A DNA stretch of 9,887 nucleotides from Candidatus Avipropionibacterium avicola (GTDB taxonomy: Bacteria > Actinomycetota > Actinomycetes > Propionibacteriales > Propionibacteriaceae), in NCBI GenBank assembly GCA_018715445.1, contig DVLP01000273.1:1-9887 (forward strand), given 5' to 3'. The first letter of the stretch is position 1. Each line of letters begins with the position of its first letter. Shown here in pieces: positions 1 to 7,107 of this stretch. The notes beneath the pieces are model-generated. The model had not been told where the DNA came from and ran no database searches. It saw only the letters and a program-made list of their open reading frames with translations. The translations under genes and the position numbers were made by a program.

Positions 1-442
1 CAGCCACGGCAGCAATGACATCTCCAATGCCATCGGCCCGTTCGCCGCGATCCTCGACGTGCTGCGCACGTCTGCGGTCAACGAGACCGCACCGGTGCCC
101 ACCGAGGCCCTGGTTGCGCTCGGGGTGGCGCTGGTGGCCGGGCTGTGGTTCGTCGGTCGCCGCGTGATCCACACCGTCGGATCGGGTCTGACCTCGATGC
201 ACCCGTCCTCGGGATTCGCTGCCGAGCTGTCGGCAGCCGCCATGGTGATGGCGGCCTCGGTCTTCGGCCTGCCGGTGTCGAGCACCCACATCCTGATCGG
301 GGCGGTGCTCGGCGTCGGCATGGTCAACCGGGCCGCCAACTGGAAGCTGATGCGCCCCATTGCCCTGGCCTGGCTGATCACCCTGCCGGCCTCGGCCCTG
401 GTCGGCTCGGTCGGCGTGCTGGTCCTGCGCCTGATCTTCTGA
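1..442 (+). CDS. Inorganic phosphate transporter, PiT family (C-terminal part, 5' end outside window)
   Basis: The reading frame is open from base 2 to the TGA at 440-442 and gives 146 residues. It enters on [13 protein letters not shown], the conserved PiT signature in the second half of these carriers, where an Asn-Asp pair lies in the substrate path. Downstream are three hydrophobic segments and the block [18 protein letters not shown], which resembles the conserved C-terminal PiT block (LPVSTTHTLVGAVLGVG in typical members). The family are inner-membrane symporters that take up phosphate, often as a metal-phosphate complex, coupled to a cation. Only the C-terminal part is visible, so the start, total length and any PhoU-like partner cannot be judged. 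The gene converges on the FAH-family gene 44 bp away and has no visible link to the sugar-acid locus. Family assignment is firm; the transported ion is inferred from the family. Confidence 0.9.
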   Translation, partial: SHGSNDISNAIGPFAAILDVLRTSAVNETAPVPTEALVALGVALVAGLWFVGRRVIHTVGSGLTSMHPSSGFAAELSAAAMVMAASVFGLPVSSTHILIGAVLGVGMVNRAANWKLMRPIALAWLITLPASALVGSVGVLVLRLIF

Positions 443-448
443 CCCCCC

Positions 449-476
449 GCTCCCCGAGCTCGTCGAGGGGCCGAGC
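449..476. terminator. Possible weak terminator hairpin between convergent genes
   Basis: In the 44-bp gap between the phosphate transporter and the FAH-family gene, GCTCCCC (449-455) can pair with GGG (468-470) and GAGC (473-476), leaving a 2-nt bulge. There is no T-run on either side. Convergent gene ends make a shared terminator plausible, but the hairpin itself is unremarkable for GC-rich DNA. Confidence 0.25.
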
Positions 477-486
477 CGGTCCAGCG

Positions 487-1659
487 CTACCCCAGCAACC
501 CTCGTACCGCCAGGTTCTCCATCAGCGCAGAGATCCCGAACTCCCAGGGAGCGACCTCATCGGTGGAACGGACCCGGTTGACCAGGGTGCCGAGTCGATC
601 GTTGTGGATGCGGACCACGTCGTCACGGTGATGGGTGAACCCGCCGCCGGGTCGCTCGCGGTCCTGGATCGGGGCGAACAGGGTGCCGGTGAACAGTGCG
701 AAGCCGTCCGGGTACTGGTGGTGGGCGGTGACGTGGCCCACCAGGTCGAGCAGGTCGCGGCTGATCTGCTCCAGGCTGTTGCTGCCCTCCAGGACGAAGC
801 CGTCGGATCCGGTGACCCGCAGGTCGATCTGCGTGGACCGCAGGTCGTCGAGGCCATAGTCCTGATCGAGCAACCGGACGAAGGGCCCGAGCGCGCTCGA
901 AGCGTTGTTGTCCTTGGCCTCGCCGAGCAGGAGGGCGCTGCGTCCCTCGAAGTCACGCAGGTTCACGTCATTGCCCAGGGTGGCACCGCGGATCCGGCCG
1001 TCGGGGCCCACCAGCAGCACGAGTTCGGGTTCGGGGTTGTTCCAGTGGGAGTCGGGGCGTACGCCGATGTCGACACCGCACCCGACCGAGGACAGCACCG
1101 GGGCCTTGGTGAACACCTCCGGGTCCGCTCCGATGCCGACCTCGAGGTACTGCGACCACATGCCCTCGGCCTTCAGCATGCGGGCCACCTCCTGGGCCTG
1201 GTCGGAGCCGGGCACGATGCTGCGCAGCGAGCCCCCGATGGCCGTACCGATCCGTTCCCGCAACTCGGCGGCGCGTTCGGGGTCACCGGCAGCTCGTTCC
1301 TCGATGACCCGTTCGAGCATGCTCTCCACGAAGGTGACGCCGCAGGCCTTCACCACCTGCAGGTCGATCGGGGCGAGCAGTCTCGGGCGCTCCCGGTCCT
1401 CGGCCACCGTGGCGGCCACCACCTCGGCCAGCGACCAGCGGGTCGCGTCCGGCCCGGGCCGACAGGCTGCGACCGGGTCCGGCTGCGCCAACAGTGCCGC
1501 CACGGTGGGCAGGCCACGACCGGTCAACTCGACCACCTCGTCGCCGTCGACCAGCACCACGCTCGGGCCGAGGCCCGGCACCGACACCCGTCCGACGAGT
1601 CTGGCCCGCTCGGCATCGTGCGGCAGCAACGTCCGGGTCAATTCGTCGACATCGATCAC
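487..1659 (-). CDS. Fumarylacetoacetate hydrolase-fold enzyme, likely 2-keto-3-deoxy sugar-acid dehydratase (XylX/KdaD-like)
   Basis: The protein has 390 residues from a GTG at 1657-1659, preceded by GGGAG and AGGA purine stretches. The C-terminal two thirds carry the FAH fold. The metal-binding triad is visible as E210-x-E212 in NNPEPELVLLV and D231 in LGNDVNLRDFEGRS, followed by the conserved K249 in GEAKDNNAS. The E-x-E to Asp spacing of 19 residues matches archaeal 2-keto-3-deoxy-D-arabinonate dehydratase (KdaD). The length and the extended N-terminal domain fit XylX/KdaD proteins better than the roughly 285-residue 2,4-diketo-3-deoxy-acid hydrolases of fucose and rhamnose pathways. Family knowledge therefore suggests dehydration of a 2-keto-3-deoxy aldonate (2,5-dioxopentanoate from a pentonate). 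Hydrolysis of a diketo acid remains possible. It is the last gene of the leftward operon, 48 bp after the LplB-like permease, and its likely substrate supplier is the divergent fuconate dehydratase. Confidence 0.85.
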   Translation of the reverse strand: MIDVDELTRTLLPHDAERARLVGRVSVPGLGPSVVLVDGDEVVELTGRGLPTVAALLAQPDPVAACRPGPDATRWSLAEVVAATVAEDRERPRLLAPIDLQVVKACGVTFVESMLERVIEERAAGDPERAAELRERIGTAIGGSLRSIVPGSDQAQEVARMLKAEGMWSQYLEVGIGADPEVFTKAPVLSSVGCGVDIGVRPDSHWNNPEPELVLLVGPDGRIRGATLGNDVNLRDFEGRSALLLGEAKDNNASSALGPFVRLLDQDYGLDDLRSTQIDLRVTGSDGFVLEGSNSLEQISRDLLDLVGHVTAHHQYPDGFALFTGTLFAPIQDRERPGGGFTHHRDDVVRIHNDRLGTLVNRVRSTDEVAPWEFGISALMENLAVRGLLG

Positions 1660-1707
1660 GGTCCTGCTCCCACCTCGGCTACGGCTCCTCGGTGAAGCCT
1701 AGAGGGA

Positions 1708-2724
1708 TCAGAACAGGCCCTGCTTGGCGACCCGGCGAGCGAGCCAGTTCGCCAACAGGATCAGGATCAACGAGATCACCGACTTGAACAGCCCGATGGC
1801 GGTCGCGTAGGAGTACTGCGGCAGCTGCCCGGCGAAGGCGACCTTGTACGAGTAGGTGTCGATCACTTCCGAGACACCGGTGTTCAGCGAGTTCTGCATG
1901 AGCAGCACCTTCTCGAAACCGACGCTCAGCATCTGGCCCATGTTGAGGATCAGCAGGGTGATCATCACCGGCATGATGCCCGGCAGGTCGATGTGCCAGA
2001 TGCGGCGCCACATCCCGGCACCGTCGACCCGCGCCGCCTCGTGCAGTTCGGGATCGATCCCTGCCAGGGCAGCAAGATAGATGATCGCGGAGTAGCCGAG
2101 GTTCTGCCAGGCCCCCGACCAGACGAAGGTGTGGGCGAACATGCTGGGACCGAGGAAGTCGATGCCGTCACCGGTGAGGGCGCGGATCGGGATGTTGATC
2201 ACACCGGTGACCGGGGAGAGCAACATGATGACGATGCCGACCAGCACCACGACCGAGATGAAGTGGGGTGCGTAGGTGATCAGCTGGACCGACTTGCGGA
2301 ACTTCGAGCTCCGCACGTGGTTCATCATCACCGCAAGGATGATCGGCAGCGGGAACAGTGCGAGCAGCCCGTACAGGTTCAGCACGAGGGTGTTGCGCAG
2401 CACCGGCCAGAACAGGTACGAGTTGAAGAACTGGCTCAGGTACTTCGTCCCGGCCCAGGGGCTGGCCGTGATCCCCTTGACGATGTTGAAGTCCTTGAAG
2501 GCCAACTGGAGTCCGTACATCGGCCAGTACAGGAAGATCAGGCAGTACCCCATCGGCAGCGCGAGCAACAGGTACAGCTGCCAGGAGCGGCGGACCCTCA
2601 TCCACAGCATGTTGGGTCGCTTGCCGGTGCGGCGTCCGATGGTGACGTGCTCGGGGGTGGGTCGCTCGGTCACGGTCGCCTCGGAGGTGGTCGCAGTGTC
2701 GGTGGAACGGGGCAAGGTCGTCAT
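1708..2724 (-). CDS. Carbohydrate ABC transporter permease, LplB/YteP-like (CUT1)
   Basis: The protein has 338 residues from the ATG at 2722-2724. A hydrophilic Thr/Pro-rich N-terminal tail of about 45 residues precedes about six membrane segments (approximately 49-70, 112-133, 155-173, 205-222, 250-268, 307-327). The cytoplasmic EAA loop that docks on the ATPase is clear at 229-248, reading EAARVDGAGMWRRIWHIDLP. The block ITYAPHFISVVVLVGIVIMLLS and the C-terminal RVAKQGLF are typical of the LplB/YteP branch, whose members import oligosaccharides, uronates or polysaccharide fragments. The start codon overlaps the stop of the YtcP-like gene (ATGA), so the two halves of the channel are probably translationally coupled. 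Residues 1-45 are longer than usual but remain in frame with no better start. No binding protein or ATPase gene is present in the window. Confidence 0.93.
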   Translation of the reverse strand: MTTLPRSTDTATTSEATVTERPTPEHVTIGRRTGKRPNMLWMRVRRSWQLYLLLALPMGYCLIFLYWPMYGLQLAFKDFNIVKGITASPWAGTKYLSQFFNSYLFWPVLRNTLVLNLYGLLALFPLPIILAVMMNHVRSSKFRKSVQLITYAPHFISVVVLVGIVIMLLSPVTGVINIPIRALTGDGIDFLGPSMFAHTFVWSGAWQNLGYSAIIYLAALAGIDPELHEAARVDGAGMWRRIWHIDLPGIMPVMITLLILNMGQMLSVGFEKVLLMQNSLNTGVSEVIDTYSYKVAFAGQLPQYSYATAIGLFKSVISLILILLANWLARRVAKQGLF

Positions 2725-3611
2725 TTCAGTGATCCGATCAGTGCGCCCTTGACGAAGTGCTTCTGGACGAACGGGTAGGCGATCAGCGGGGGCAACATCG
2801 CCACCACGATCATGGCGTACTTGAGCTTGTCGAACAGTTCACGCTTCTTGAGGATCTCGGTGACGTCACCGCCACCGATCATGGCCGGGTTCACCTGGCT
2901 CTCGGCGAGCAGTTCCCGCAGCACCAACTGGATCGGGGCGATCCCCATGTTGTTGGTGTAGAGGAAGGCCGAGAACCAGCCGTTCCACTGCCCCAGTCCG
3001 TAGAACAGCAGGTTGACCGCGATGATCGGCTTGGACAACGGGATCGCCACCCGCCAGAAGAACTGCAGGTCGTTGGCGCCGTCGATCCGGCCGGCCTCGA
3101 GCATCTCCCGCGGGACGTTCATCTGGTAGAAGGTGCGGGTGATGATGACGTTGAAGACGCTCATCGCGGTCGGCAGGATGATCGCCCATCGGGTGTCGAG
3201 CAGACCGAGCTGGCGGACCACGATGTAGGTCGGCACGATCCCGGCCGAGACCAGGGTCGGGATCACGAAGAAGAACATCAGGATCCGCCGGAACGGCAGG
3301 TCCTCGCGCGACAACGCGTAGCCGGCCAACATGGTGAGCACGGTGCCGATCGAGGCTCCGGCCACGGTGTAGAGCACCGAGTTGGCGAAGCCGGAGATCA
3401 ACCGAGGCGACTCCAGGACGGTCTGGTAGGCGTCCAGGGTGAAGCCGACCGGCCAGAGGTAGACCTCCTGGTTGGCGATCGCCTGGGCCGAGGAGAACGA
3501 GGCGCTCAGCACGAAGATCAGCGGATACAGCACCATCGCGGTGAACAGGATCAGGACCGAGGTGTTGACGATGTGGAACCCTCGGTCCTCGGCCGTGCGT
3601 TTCGTTCTCAC
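2721..3611 (-). CDS. Carbohydrate ABC transporter permease, YtcP-like (CUT1)
   Basis: The protein has 296 residues from a GTG at 3609-3611, with AAGGGAG at 3620-3626 as a well-placed ribosome binding site. There are about six membrane segments (approximately 16-38, 75-99, 108-131, 142-159, 196-216, 263-282). The EAA loop lies at about 169-195 and reads EMLEAGRIDGANDLQFFWRV followed by AIPLSKP. The C-terminal FVQKHFVKGALIGSLK is the hallmark ending of YtcP-type permeases, which pair with LplB/YteP-type subunits. It is the first gene of the leftward operon. Here the YtcP-like gene precedes the LplB-like gene, whereas the LplB-type subunit often comes first. The expected lipoprotein substrate-binding protein is neither upstream, where fuconate dehydratase lies divergently, nor downstream. 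The substrate is inferred from context to be a fucose- or arabinose-related sugar or sugar acid. Confidence 0.93.
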   Translation of the reverse strand: MRTKRTAEDRGFHIVNTSVLILFTAMVLYPLIFVLSASFSSAQAIANQEVYLWPVGFTLDAYQTVLESPRLISGFANSVLYTVAGASIGTVLTMLAGYALSREDLPFRRILMFFFVIPTLVSAGIVPTYIVVRQLGLLDTRWAIILPTAMSVFNVIITRTFYQMNVPREMLEAGRIDGANDLQFFWRVAIPLSKPIIAVNLLFYGLGQWNGWFSAFLYTNNMGIAPIQLVLRELLAESQVNPAMIGGGDVTEILKKRELFDKLKYAMIVVAMLPPLIAYPFVQKHFVKGALIGSLK

Positions 3612-3619
3612 CGGTGAGA

Positions 3620-3626
3620 CTCCCTT
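3620..3626 (-). promoter_or_regulatory. Ribosome binding site of the YtcP-like permease gene
   Basis: Read on the minus strand this is AAGGGAG, 8 nt before the GTG at 3609-3611. It fixes the non-ATG start of the first gene in the leftward operon. Confidence 0.7.
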
Positions 3627-3713
3627 CGGTGGGCGGCGTCCGCACCCGTGACCCGCTCCCGAGCCCTGGCTGCCGTACGAACGTGCTGGACAGATGGGAG
3701 TCTGACAGAAAAA

Positions 3714-3724
3714 TCATCCGATGA
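3714..3724. promoter_or_regulatory. Candidate GntR operator, copy 1
   Basis: TCATC-C-GATGA is a perfect 5+1+5 inverted repeat on the permease side of the divergent promoter region. FadR-subfamily regulators bind short palindromes of this size, and such a regulator is encoded in the adjacent rightward operon. On the minus strand the site is flanked by TAGTCA upstream and CAGACT downstream (18-nt spacer), a weak candidate promoter that it would overlap. Binding by the local GntR protein is inferred. Confidence 0.45.
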
Positions 3725-3787
3725 CTACCCCCTGGAGCGGTGACGACCTGGGTGACATCTTCGATGGACAGGGCAACACCGGCGTGA

Positions 3788-3793
3788 TTGACT
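3788..3793 (+). promoter_or_regulatory. Candidate -35 element for the fuconate dehydratase-gntR operon
   Basis: TTGACT matches the actinobacterial sigma-70-type -35 consensus (TTGAC). The -10 position 17 nt downstream (TGAGGT, 3811-3816) is poor, so the promoter is tentative. Operator copy 2 would lie in the spacer, a classical repression geometry. Confidence 0.3.
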
Positions 3794-3798
3794 ACGAT

Positions 3799-3809
3799 TC
3801 ATCCGATGT
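3799..3809. promoter_or_regulatory. Candidate GntR operator, copy 2
   Basis: TCATC-C-GATGT repeats copy 1 at ten of eleven positions and keeps CATC-C-GATG as a perfect inverted repeat. Its centre (3804) is 85 bp from that of copy 1 (3719), close to eight helical turns, so dimers on both sites would face the same side of the DNA. It lies on the fuconate dehydratase side of the divergent region. Confidence 0.45.
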
Positions 3810-3878
3810 GTGAGGTGAACGACGCGATCCATCGCCGCGTTGCGTCGAGACCCTGCATCCCGGACCCCGACCGCCGAC

Positions 3879-3884
3879 AGGAGG
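3879..3884 (+). promoter_or_regulatory. Ribosome binding site of the fuconate dehydratase gene
   Basis: AGGAGG lies 4 nt before the GTG at 3889-3891. The spacing is short, but this is the only strong Shine-Dalgarno in the leader and it decides the GTG start. Confidence 0.7.
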
Positions 3885-3888
3885 CACC

Positions 3889-5250
3889 GTGCCAACACCC
3901 GGAGCGACCACCCCCGACGTTGCTGGGACGATCACCGAGCTGGTGACCCATGACATCCGCTTCCCGACCTCGCAGTTCCTGGACGGCTCCGATGCGATGA
4001 ACCCGGACCCGGACTACTCGGCCGCCTACGTGGAGATCCGTACCGATGCCGGCGACGGATTGTCCGGCAACGGCTTCGTCTTCACCATCGGACGGGGCAA
4101 TGACGTGCAGCTGGCAGCGATCGAGTCGCTGCGGCCGTACCTGGTGGGTCGATCGGTGGCCGAGCTGCTCGCCGATCCCGGCCAGATCTCGGCCGAGCTG
4201 ATCGGCGACAGCCAACTGCGGTGGCTCGGCCCGGAGAAGGGCGTCATGCACATGGCGATCGGTGCGGTGGTCAACGCCCTGTGGGACCTGCGTGCCAAGC
4301 GGGCCGGACTGCCGCTGTGGCAGTTGCTGTCCAGCCTGTCGCCGCAGGAGTTGGTGGCCCTGGTCGACTTCCGTTACCTCTCCGATGCCCTGACCCCCGA
4401 CGAGGCGTTGGAGATCCTGCAGCGCGCCGCTCCGGGTCGACAGGCCCGAGCCGCCCAGCTGATGGCCGAGGGCTATCCCGCCTACACCACCACCCCCGGC
4501 TGGCTGGGCTACGACGACGAGAAGTTGGTCCGGCTGACCTCGGCCGCCCTGGCCGAAGGCTTCGCGATGATCAAGCTGAAGGTCGGCGCCGACCTCGACG
4601 ACGACCGCCGTCGGATGCGGTTGGCGCGCGAGGTGGTGGGGCCGGACTTCCCGATCGCCACCGATGCCAACCAGCGTTGGGATGTGGACGCAGCGGTGCA
4701 ATGGATGCAGGCACTGGCCGAGTTCGATCCCTACTGGATCGAGGAGCCCACCAGCCCGGACGACATCCTGGGCCACGCCGAGATCCGACGCCGACTCCCC
4801 GGGATCAAGGTCGTCACCGGAGAGCACGTGCAGAACCGGATCATGTTCAAGCAGTTGCTCCAGGCCGGCGCCCTCGACGCCGTCCAGATCGACGCCACCC
4901 GGGTCGGGGGGATCGACGAGATCCTGGCGATCCTGCTGCTGGCCGCGAAGTTCGAGGTCCCGGTCTGCCCCCATGCCGGTGGGGTCGGGCTGTGTGAGCT
5001 CGTGCGACACTTGGCCATGTTCGACTTCGTCGCTGTGTCCGGCTCGTGGGAAGGCCGTGCGATCGAGTTCGCCGACCACCTCCACGAGCACTTCGCCGAC
5101 CCGGCCCGGATCGCCCGGGGCCGCTACGTGGCCCCGACCGCACCCGGCTTCTCGGCCGACCTGGTGCCGGGCGTGGTGGCGGAGTTCAGCTATCCGAACG
5201 GAGGCACGTGGGCACCGACCTTGGTCGGCCTGAACGGAGCGAGACCATGA
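3889..5250 (+). CDS. fucD: L-fuconate dehydratase (enolase superfamily)
   Basis: The protein has 453 residues. It dehydrates L-fuconate to 2-keto-3-deoxy-L-fuconate in the non-phosphorylative L-fucose pathway. It closely resembles human ENOSF1 and Xanthomonas campestris FucD along its length, sharing [59 protein letters not shown] and ADHLHEHF. The active site is intact with the same spacing as Xanthomonas FucD: K229-x-K231 (KLKVGAD), metal ligands D259, E285 and E312, H362 as the general base/acid, and E393. FucD-type enzymes also accept stereochemically related acids such as D-arabinonate and L-galactonate, so the physiological substrate may differ. The GTG start is supported by AGGAGG at 3879-3884. 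The gene overlaps gntR by 4 nt and is divergent from the permease operon. Confidence 0.93.
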   Translation: MPTPGATTPDVAGTITELVTHDIRFPTSQFLDGSDAMNPDPDYSAAYVEIRTDAGDGLSGNGFVFTIGRGNDVQLAAIESLRPYLVGRSVAELLADPGQISAELIGDSQLRWLGPEKGVMHMAIGAVVNALWDLRAKRAGLPLWQLLSSLSPQELVALVDFRYLSDALTPDEALEILQRAAPGRQARAAQLMAEGYPAYTTTPGWLGYDDEKLVRLTSAALAEGFAMIKLKVGADLDDDRRRMRLAREVVGPDFPIATDANQRWDVDAAVQWMQALAEFDPYWIEEPTSPDDILGHAEIRRRLPGIKVVTGEHVQNRIMFKQLLQAGALDAVQIDATRVGGIDEILAILLLAAKFEVPVCPHAGGVGLCELVRHLAMFDFVAVSGSWEGRAIEFADHLHEHFADPARIARGRYVAPTAPGFSADLVPGVVAEFSYPNGGTWAPTLVGLNGARP

Positions 5251-5984
5251 CCACACCACCCCCCGATCCGCCCGCCGCGGTGACCGACTCGGCGATCGGC
5301 AAGATCAAGGCGATGATCACCAGCGGCGAGCTCGCCCCCGGGGACCGGCTCCCTCCCGAAGCCGTCCTGGCCGATCGATTGGGGTTGTCCCGCAGCTCAT
5401 TGCGCGAAGCGGTCAAGGGCCTGTCCTTGATGGGCGTCCTGGCGGTCCGCCAGGGGGCCGGCACCTACGTCACCAGCCTGAAGCCGGCCCTGCTGATGGG
5501 GGCGATGGAGTTCGTCGTGGACTTCCATCGTGACGACACGGTGCTGCACTTCCTCGAGGTGCGCCGGATCCTCGAACCGGCTGCCACGGCGCTGGCGGCG
5601 AACCGGATGGACGAGGCGGACTTCGACGAGTTGGAGGACCATCTCGCGGCACTGGGCACCGATCCCGGCGTGGAGGAGTTGGTCGCCTCGGACCTGGAGT
5701 TCCACCGCCGGATCGTCCAGGCGTCGGGGAACCCGGTGCTGGCCGCCCTGATCGACAGCTTCGCCGGTCCGTTGCAGCGGGCCCGGGTCTGGCGTGGCAC
5801 CTTCCAGGAGGGGGCCCTGGACCGTACCCAGCGGGAGCATCGGGCCATCCTGTCGGCGATGCGCAGTCGCAACCATGACATCGTGATCGCCGCCAGCACC
5901 ATGCACATCTGCGGGGTCGAGCAGTGGCTGCGTCAGTACATCGCCGACGGTGGCCGGATCGGCACGGACGCCGACGCGGGCTGA
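5247..5984 (+). CDS. GntR-family transcriptional regulator, FadR/FCD subfamily
   Basis: The protein has 245 residues from the ATG at 5247-5249, which overlaps the fucD stop as ATGA; a GGAG at 5235-5238 can serve as ribosome binding site. Residues about 12-77 form the GntR winged helix-turn-helix, with the diagnostic [20 protein letters not shown] (32-51) and the wing RQGAGTYV (69-76). Residues about 95-230 form an all-helical FCD effector domain. Its usual metal-binding set is present as D149 and H153 (SDLEFHRRI), H198 (REHRAI) and H220 (STMH). FCD regulators sense small carboxylates and usually repress, so a sugar acid or its 2-keto-3-deoxy derivative is a reasonable inducer. Co-transcription with fucD suggests autoregulation through the operators at 3714-3724 and 3799-3809. 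The ligand is inferred. Confidence 0.92.
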   Translation: MTTPPPDPPAAVTDSAIGKIKAMITSGELAPGDRLPPEAVLADRLGLSRSSLREAVKGLSLMGVLAVRQGAGTYVTSLKPALLMGAMEFVVDFHRDDTVLHFLEVRRILEPAATALAANRMDEADFDELEDHLAALGTDPGVEELVASDLEFHRRIVQASGNPVLAALIDSFAGPLQRARVWRGTFQEGALDRTQREHRAILSAMRSRNHDIVIAASTMHICGVEQWLRQYIADGGRIGTDADAG

Positions 5985-6007
5985 GCGTCACCCGGGCCTC
6001 GGACGAT

Positions 6008-6033
6008 CCCCTGACACGACAAACCCCTGACAC
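6008..6033 (+). repeat. Short direct repeat CCCCTGACAC x2
   Basis: The decamer CCCCTGACAC occurs at 6008-6017 and again at 6024-6033, exactly 16 bp apart, between the gntR stop and the terminator. No function is evident. Confidence 0.4.
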
Positions 6034-6037
6034 AGGG

Positions 6038-6068
6038 AAAGGGACCCCCGATGATCGGGAGTCCCTTT
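6038..6068. terminator. Intrinsic terminator shared by gntR (+) and tRNA-Leu (-)
   Basis: AAAGGGAC (6038-6045) pairs perfectly with GTCCCTTT (6061-6068). After one mismatch, a second stem CCCG/CGGG closes a small loop (ATGAT). The hairpin begins and ends with A/T triplets, so it can work in both directions: after gntR on the plus strand and 6 nt past the tRNA 3' end on the minus strand. The T-tract is short (TTTCT), as is common in GC-rich actinobacteria. Confidence 0.8.
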
Positions 6069-6074
6069 CTGCTG

Positions 6075-6158
<84 letters not shown>

Positions 6159-6195
6159 CTGGGTTGTGGCCCACATCCATCGTGAACCGACCGAA

Positions 6196-6226
6196 AGACT
6201 AGCACGAGATCGCGGTGGGTTCGCAA
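6196..6226 (-). promoter_or_regulatory. Possible promoter of tRNA-Leu
   Basis: On the minus strand a -10-like TAGTCT (6201-6196) follows a -35-like TTGCGA (6226-6221) with a 19-nt spacer, slightly long. Predicted initiation would be about 30 nt before the mature 5' end at 6158. The GNAT gene ends at 6244 on the same strand, so read-through could also feed the tRNA. Confidence 0.4.
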
Positions 6227-6243
6227 TCGGATCCGGGCGGTTG

Positions 6244-6687
6244 TCAGGCCGGTGGATCGAAGCGGACGAAGGCCCGCAGTCCGCCGTCCTCCACGTCATG
6301 GACCTCGGTGAAACCCACGGCTTCGTAGAAGGCTCGTTGACCGGGCTCGGCATCGGTCATCAGGACCTTCTGCCGTACGTCGGACAGGGGCTCGAACACG
6401 GCCGAGATGAGTGCCCGACCCAGTCCACTGCGGTGCAGGTCCGGATGGACCAGGATGTCCTGCAGATAAGCGATGCTGACCCCGTCGCCCACCACGCGGG
6501 CCAATCCCACGAGCTGGCCGTCGCGACGGGCGGTGACCACCCGCATCGAGCCCTCCAGGGCCCGGACCAACCGGTCAGGGTCATGGGTGTAGGCCCCCCA
6601 GCTCACTGATCCGTAGAGCTCGACGAGCTCATCGCGCCCGGGTCGGTCCTGATCGCTGATCCGTACGTCGCCCACCATGCCCCGCAC
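6244..6687 (-). CDS. GNAT-family N-acetyltransferase
   Basis: The protein has 147 residues from GTG at 6685-6687; an in-frame ATG at 6676-6678 (144 residues) is an equally good start, and neither has a clear ribosome binding site. It is a single compact GNAT domain. Motif A spans about 72-95, with a beta strand IAYLQDILVHPDLH and the acetyl-CoA pyrophosphate loop HRSGLGRAL (85-93). The C-terminal motif B region GQRAFYEAVGF (116-126) is the classic end-of-domain segment. Such enzymes transfer the acetyl group of acetyl-CoA to a small-molecule or protein amine; nothing here defines the acceptor. It lies 36 bp downstream of the 119-residue gene on the same strand and is probably the last gene of that unit. 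Confidence 0.88.
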   Translation of the reverse strand: MRGMVGDVRISDQDRPGRDELVELYGSVSWGAYTHDPDRLVRALEGSMRVVTARRDGQLVGLARVVGDGVSIAYLQDILVHPDLHRSGLGRALISAVFEPLSDVRQKVLMTDAEPGQRAFYEAVGFTEVHDVEDGGLRAFVRFDPPA

Positions 6688-6723
6688 CGTATCCGAGCCC
6701 GAGCAACCGTTGGCTGCGGGCCC

Positions 6724-7083
6724 TCAGACGCGGACCAACCGGGTGAACCAGAACTCGTTGGGCAGGTAGGACACATCGTGCTCGTGGCCCGGCAGCGGCG
6801 GCAACAGCTGCGCGGCCTGGAGCAGTCGCCAACCGTCCTGCAGCGCAGCGACACCGGTCTCGTACGGTGGCTCGTCGGAGTCGCCCATGGTCGGACGGGA
6901 GCGACCCGTCCCGTCGTAGCGGGACCAGCCGACGACCGCACTGTCCAACCCGGACCCACTCAACTGCAGCACCAGGACCTGCTGTCGGACGTCGGGCTCG
7001 GCCAACGGCTGGGCGAAGGACTCCTCCGGGGTGACCAGATCGGCGTCGCCGGTCGCGACAGCTTCTTCCATCATCATGCTCAT
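6724..7083 (-). CDS. Uncharacterised 119-residue protein
   Basis: I cannot assign a function. The ATG at 7081-7083 is preceded 7 nt upstream by GAGGAG (minus strand, 7096-7091), one of the best ribosome binding sites in the window, so this is a real gene. The protein is acidic in its first 30 residues (repeated Glu/Asp after MSMMMEEAV), then has a beta-like segment QQVLVLQLSGSG (35-46), VVGWSRYDG (50-58) and a C-terminal half rich in aromatic and Pro residues: PPYETGVAALQDGWRLLQAA (72-91), then LPNEFWFTRLV (107-117). There is no signal peptide or membrane segment, so it is probably a small cytosolic protein. It sits between the dioxygenase (24 bp upstream) and the acetyltransferase (36 bp downstream), suggesting co-expression with an oxygenase of unknown substrate. 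Confidence 0.8.
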   Translation of the reverse strand: MSMMMEEAVATGDADLVTPEESFAQPLAEPDVRQQVLVLQLSGSGLDSAVVGWSRYDGTGRSRPTMGDSDEPPYETGVAALQDGWRLLQAAQLLPPLPGHEHDVSYLPNEFWFTRLVRV

Positions 7084-7090
7084 CGGTGTT

Positions 7091-7096
7091 CTCCTC
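7091..7096 (-). promoter_or_regulatory. Ribosome binding site of the 119-residue gene
   Basis: GAGGAG on the minus strand, 7 nt before the ATG at 7081-7083, supports both this start and the reality of the small unknown gene. Confidence 0.7.
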
Positions 7097-7107
7097 GTGT
7101 CCTGTGG

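Noticed and set aside
145..1695. Long plus-strand open frame (516 codons) across the FAH-family gene
   Set aside because: Its translation is low-complexity Arg/Gly/Asp/His-rich sequence antisense to a clear enzyme; typical GC-rich shadow frame.
2757..3617. Plus-strand open frame (286 codons) over the YtcP-like permease gene
   Set aside because: Translation is extremely rich in His, Asp, Gln and Arg with no domain; it mirrors the permease codons.
3756..3766. Third operator copy CATC-TTC-GATG
   Set aside because: The arms match but the central spacing is 3 rather than 1, so it would not fit the same protein geometry; probably chance.
5046..5246. Earlier start for the GntR regulator inside fucD
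   Set aside because: The extra residues are Arg/Pro/Gly-rich shadow sequence; the ATG at 5247 overlapping the fucD stop gives a normal 245-residue FCD regulator.
3799..5259. Minus-strand open frame (486 codons) over the fuconate dehydratase gene
   Set aside because: Antisense to a gene with full catalytic residue conservation; no recognisable motif.
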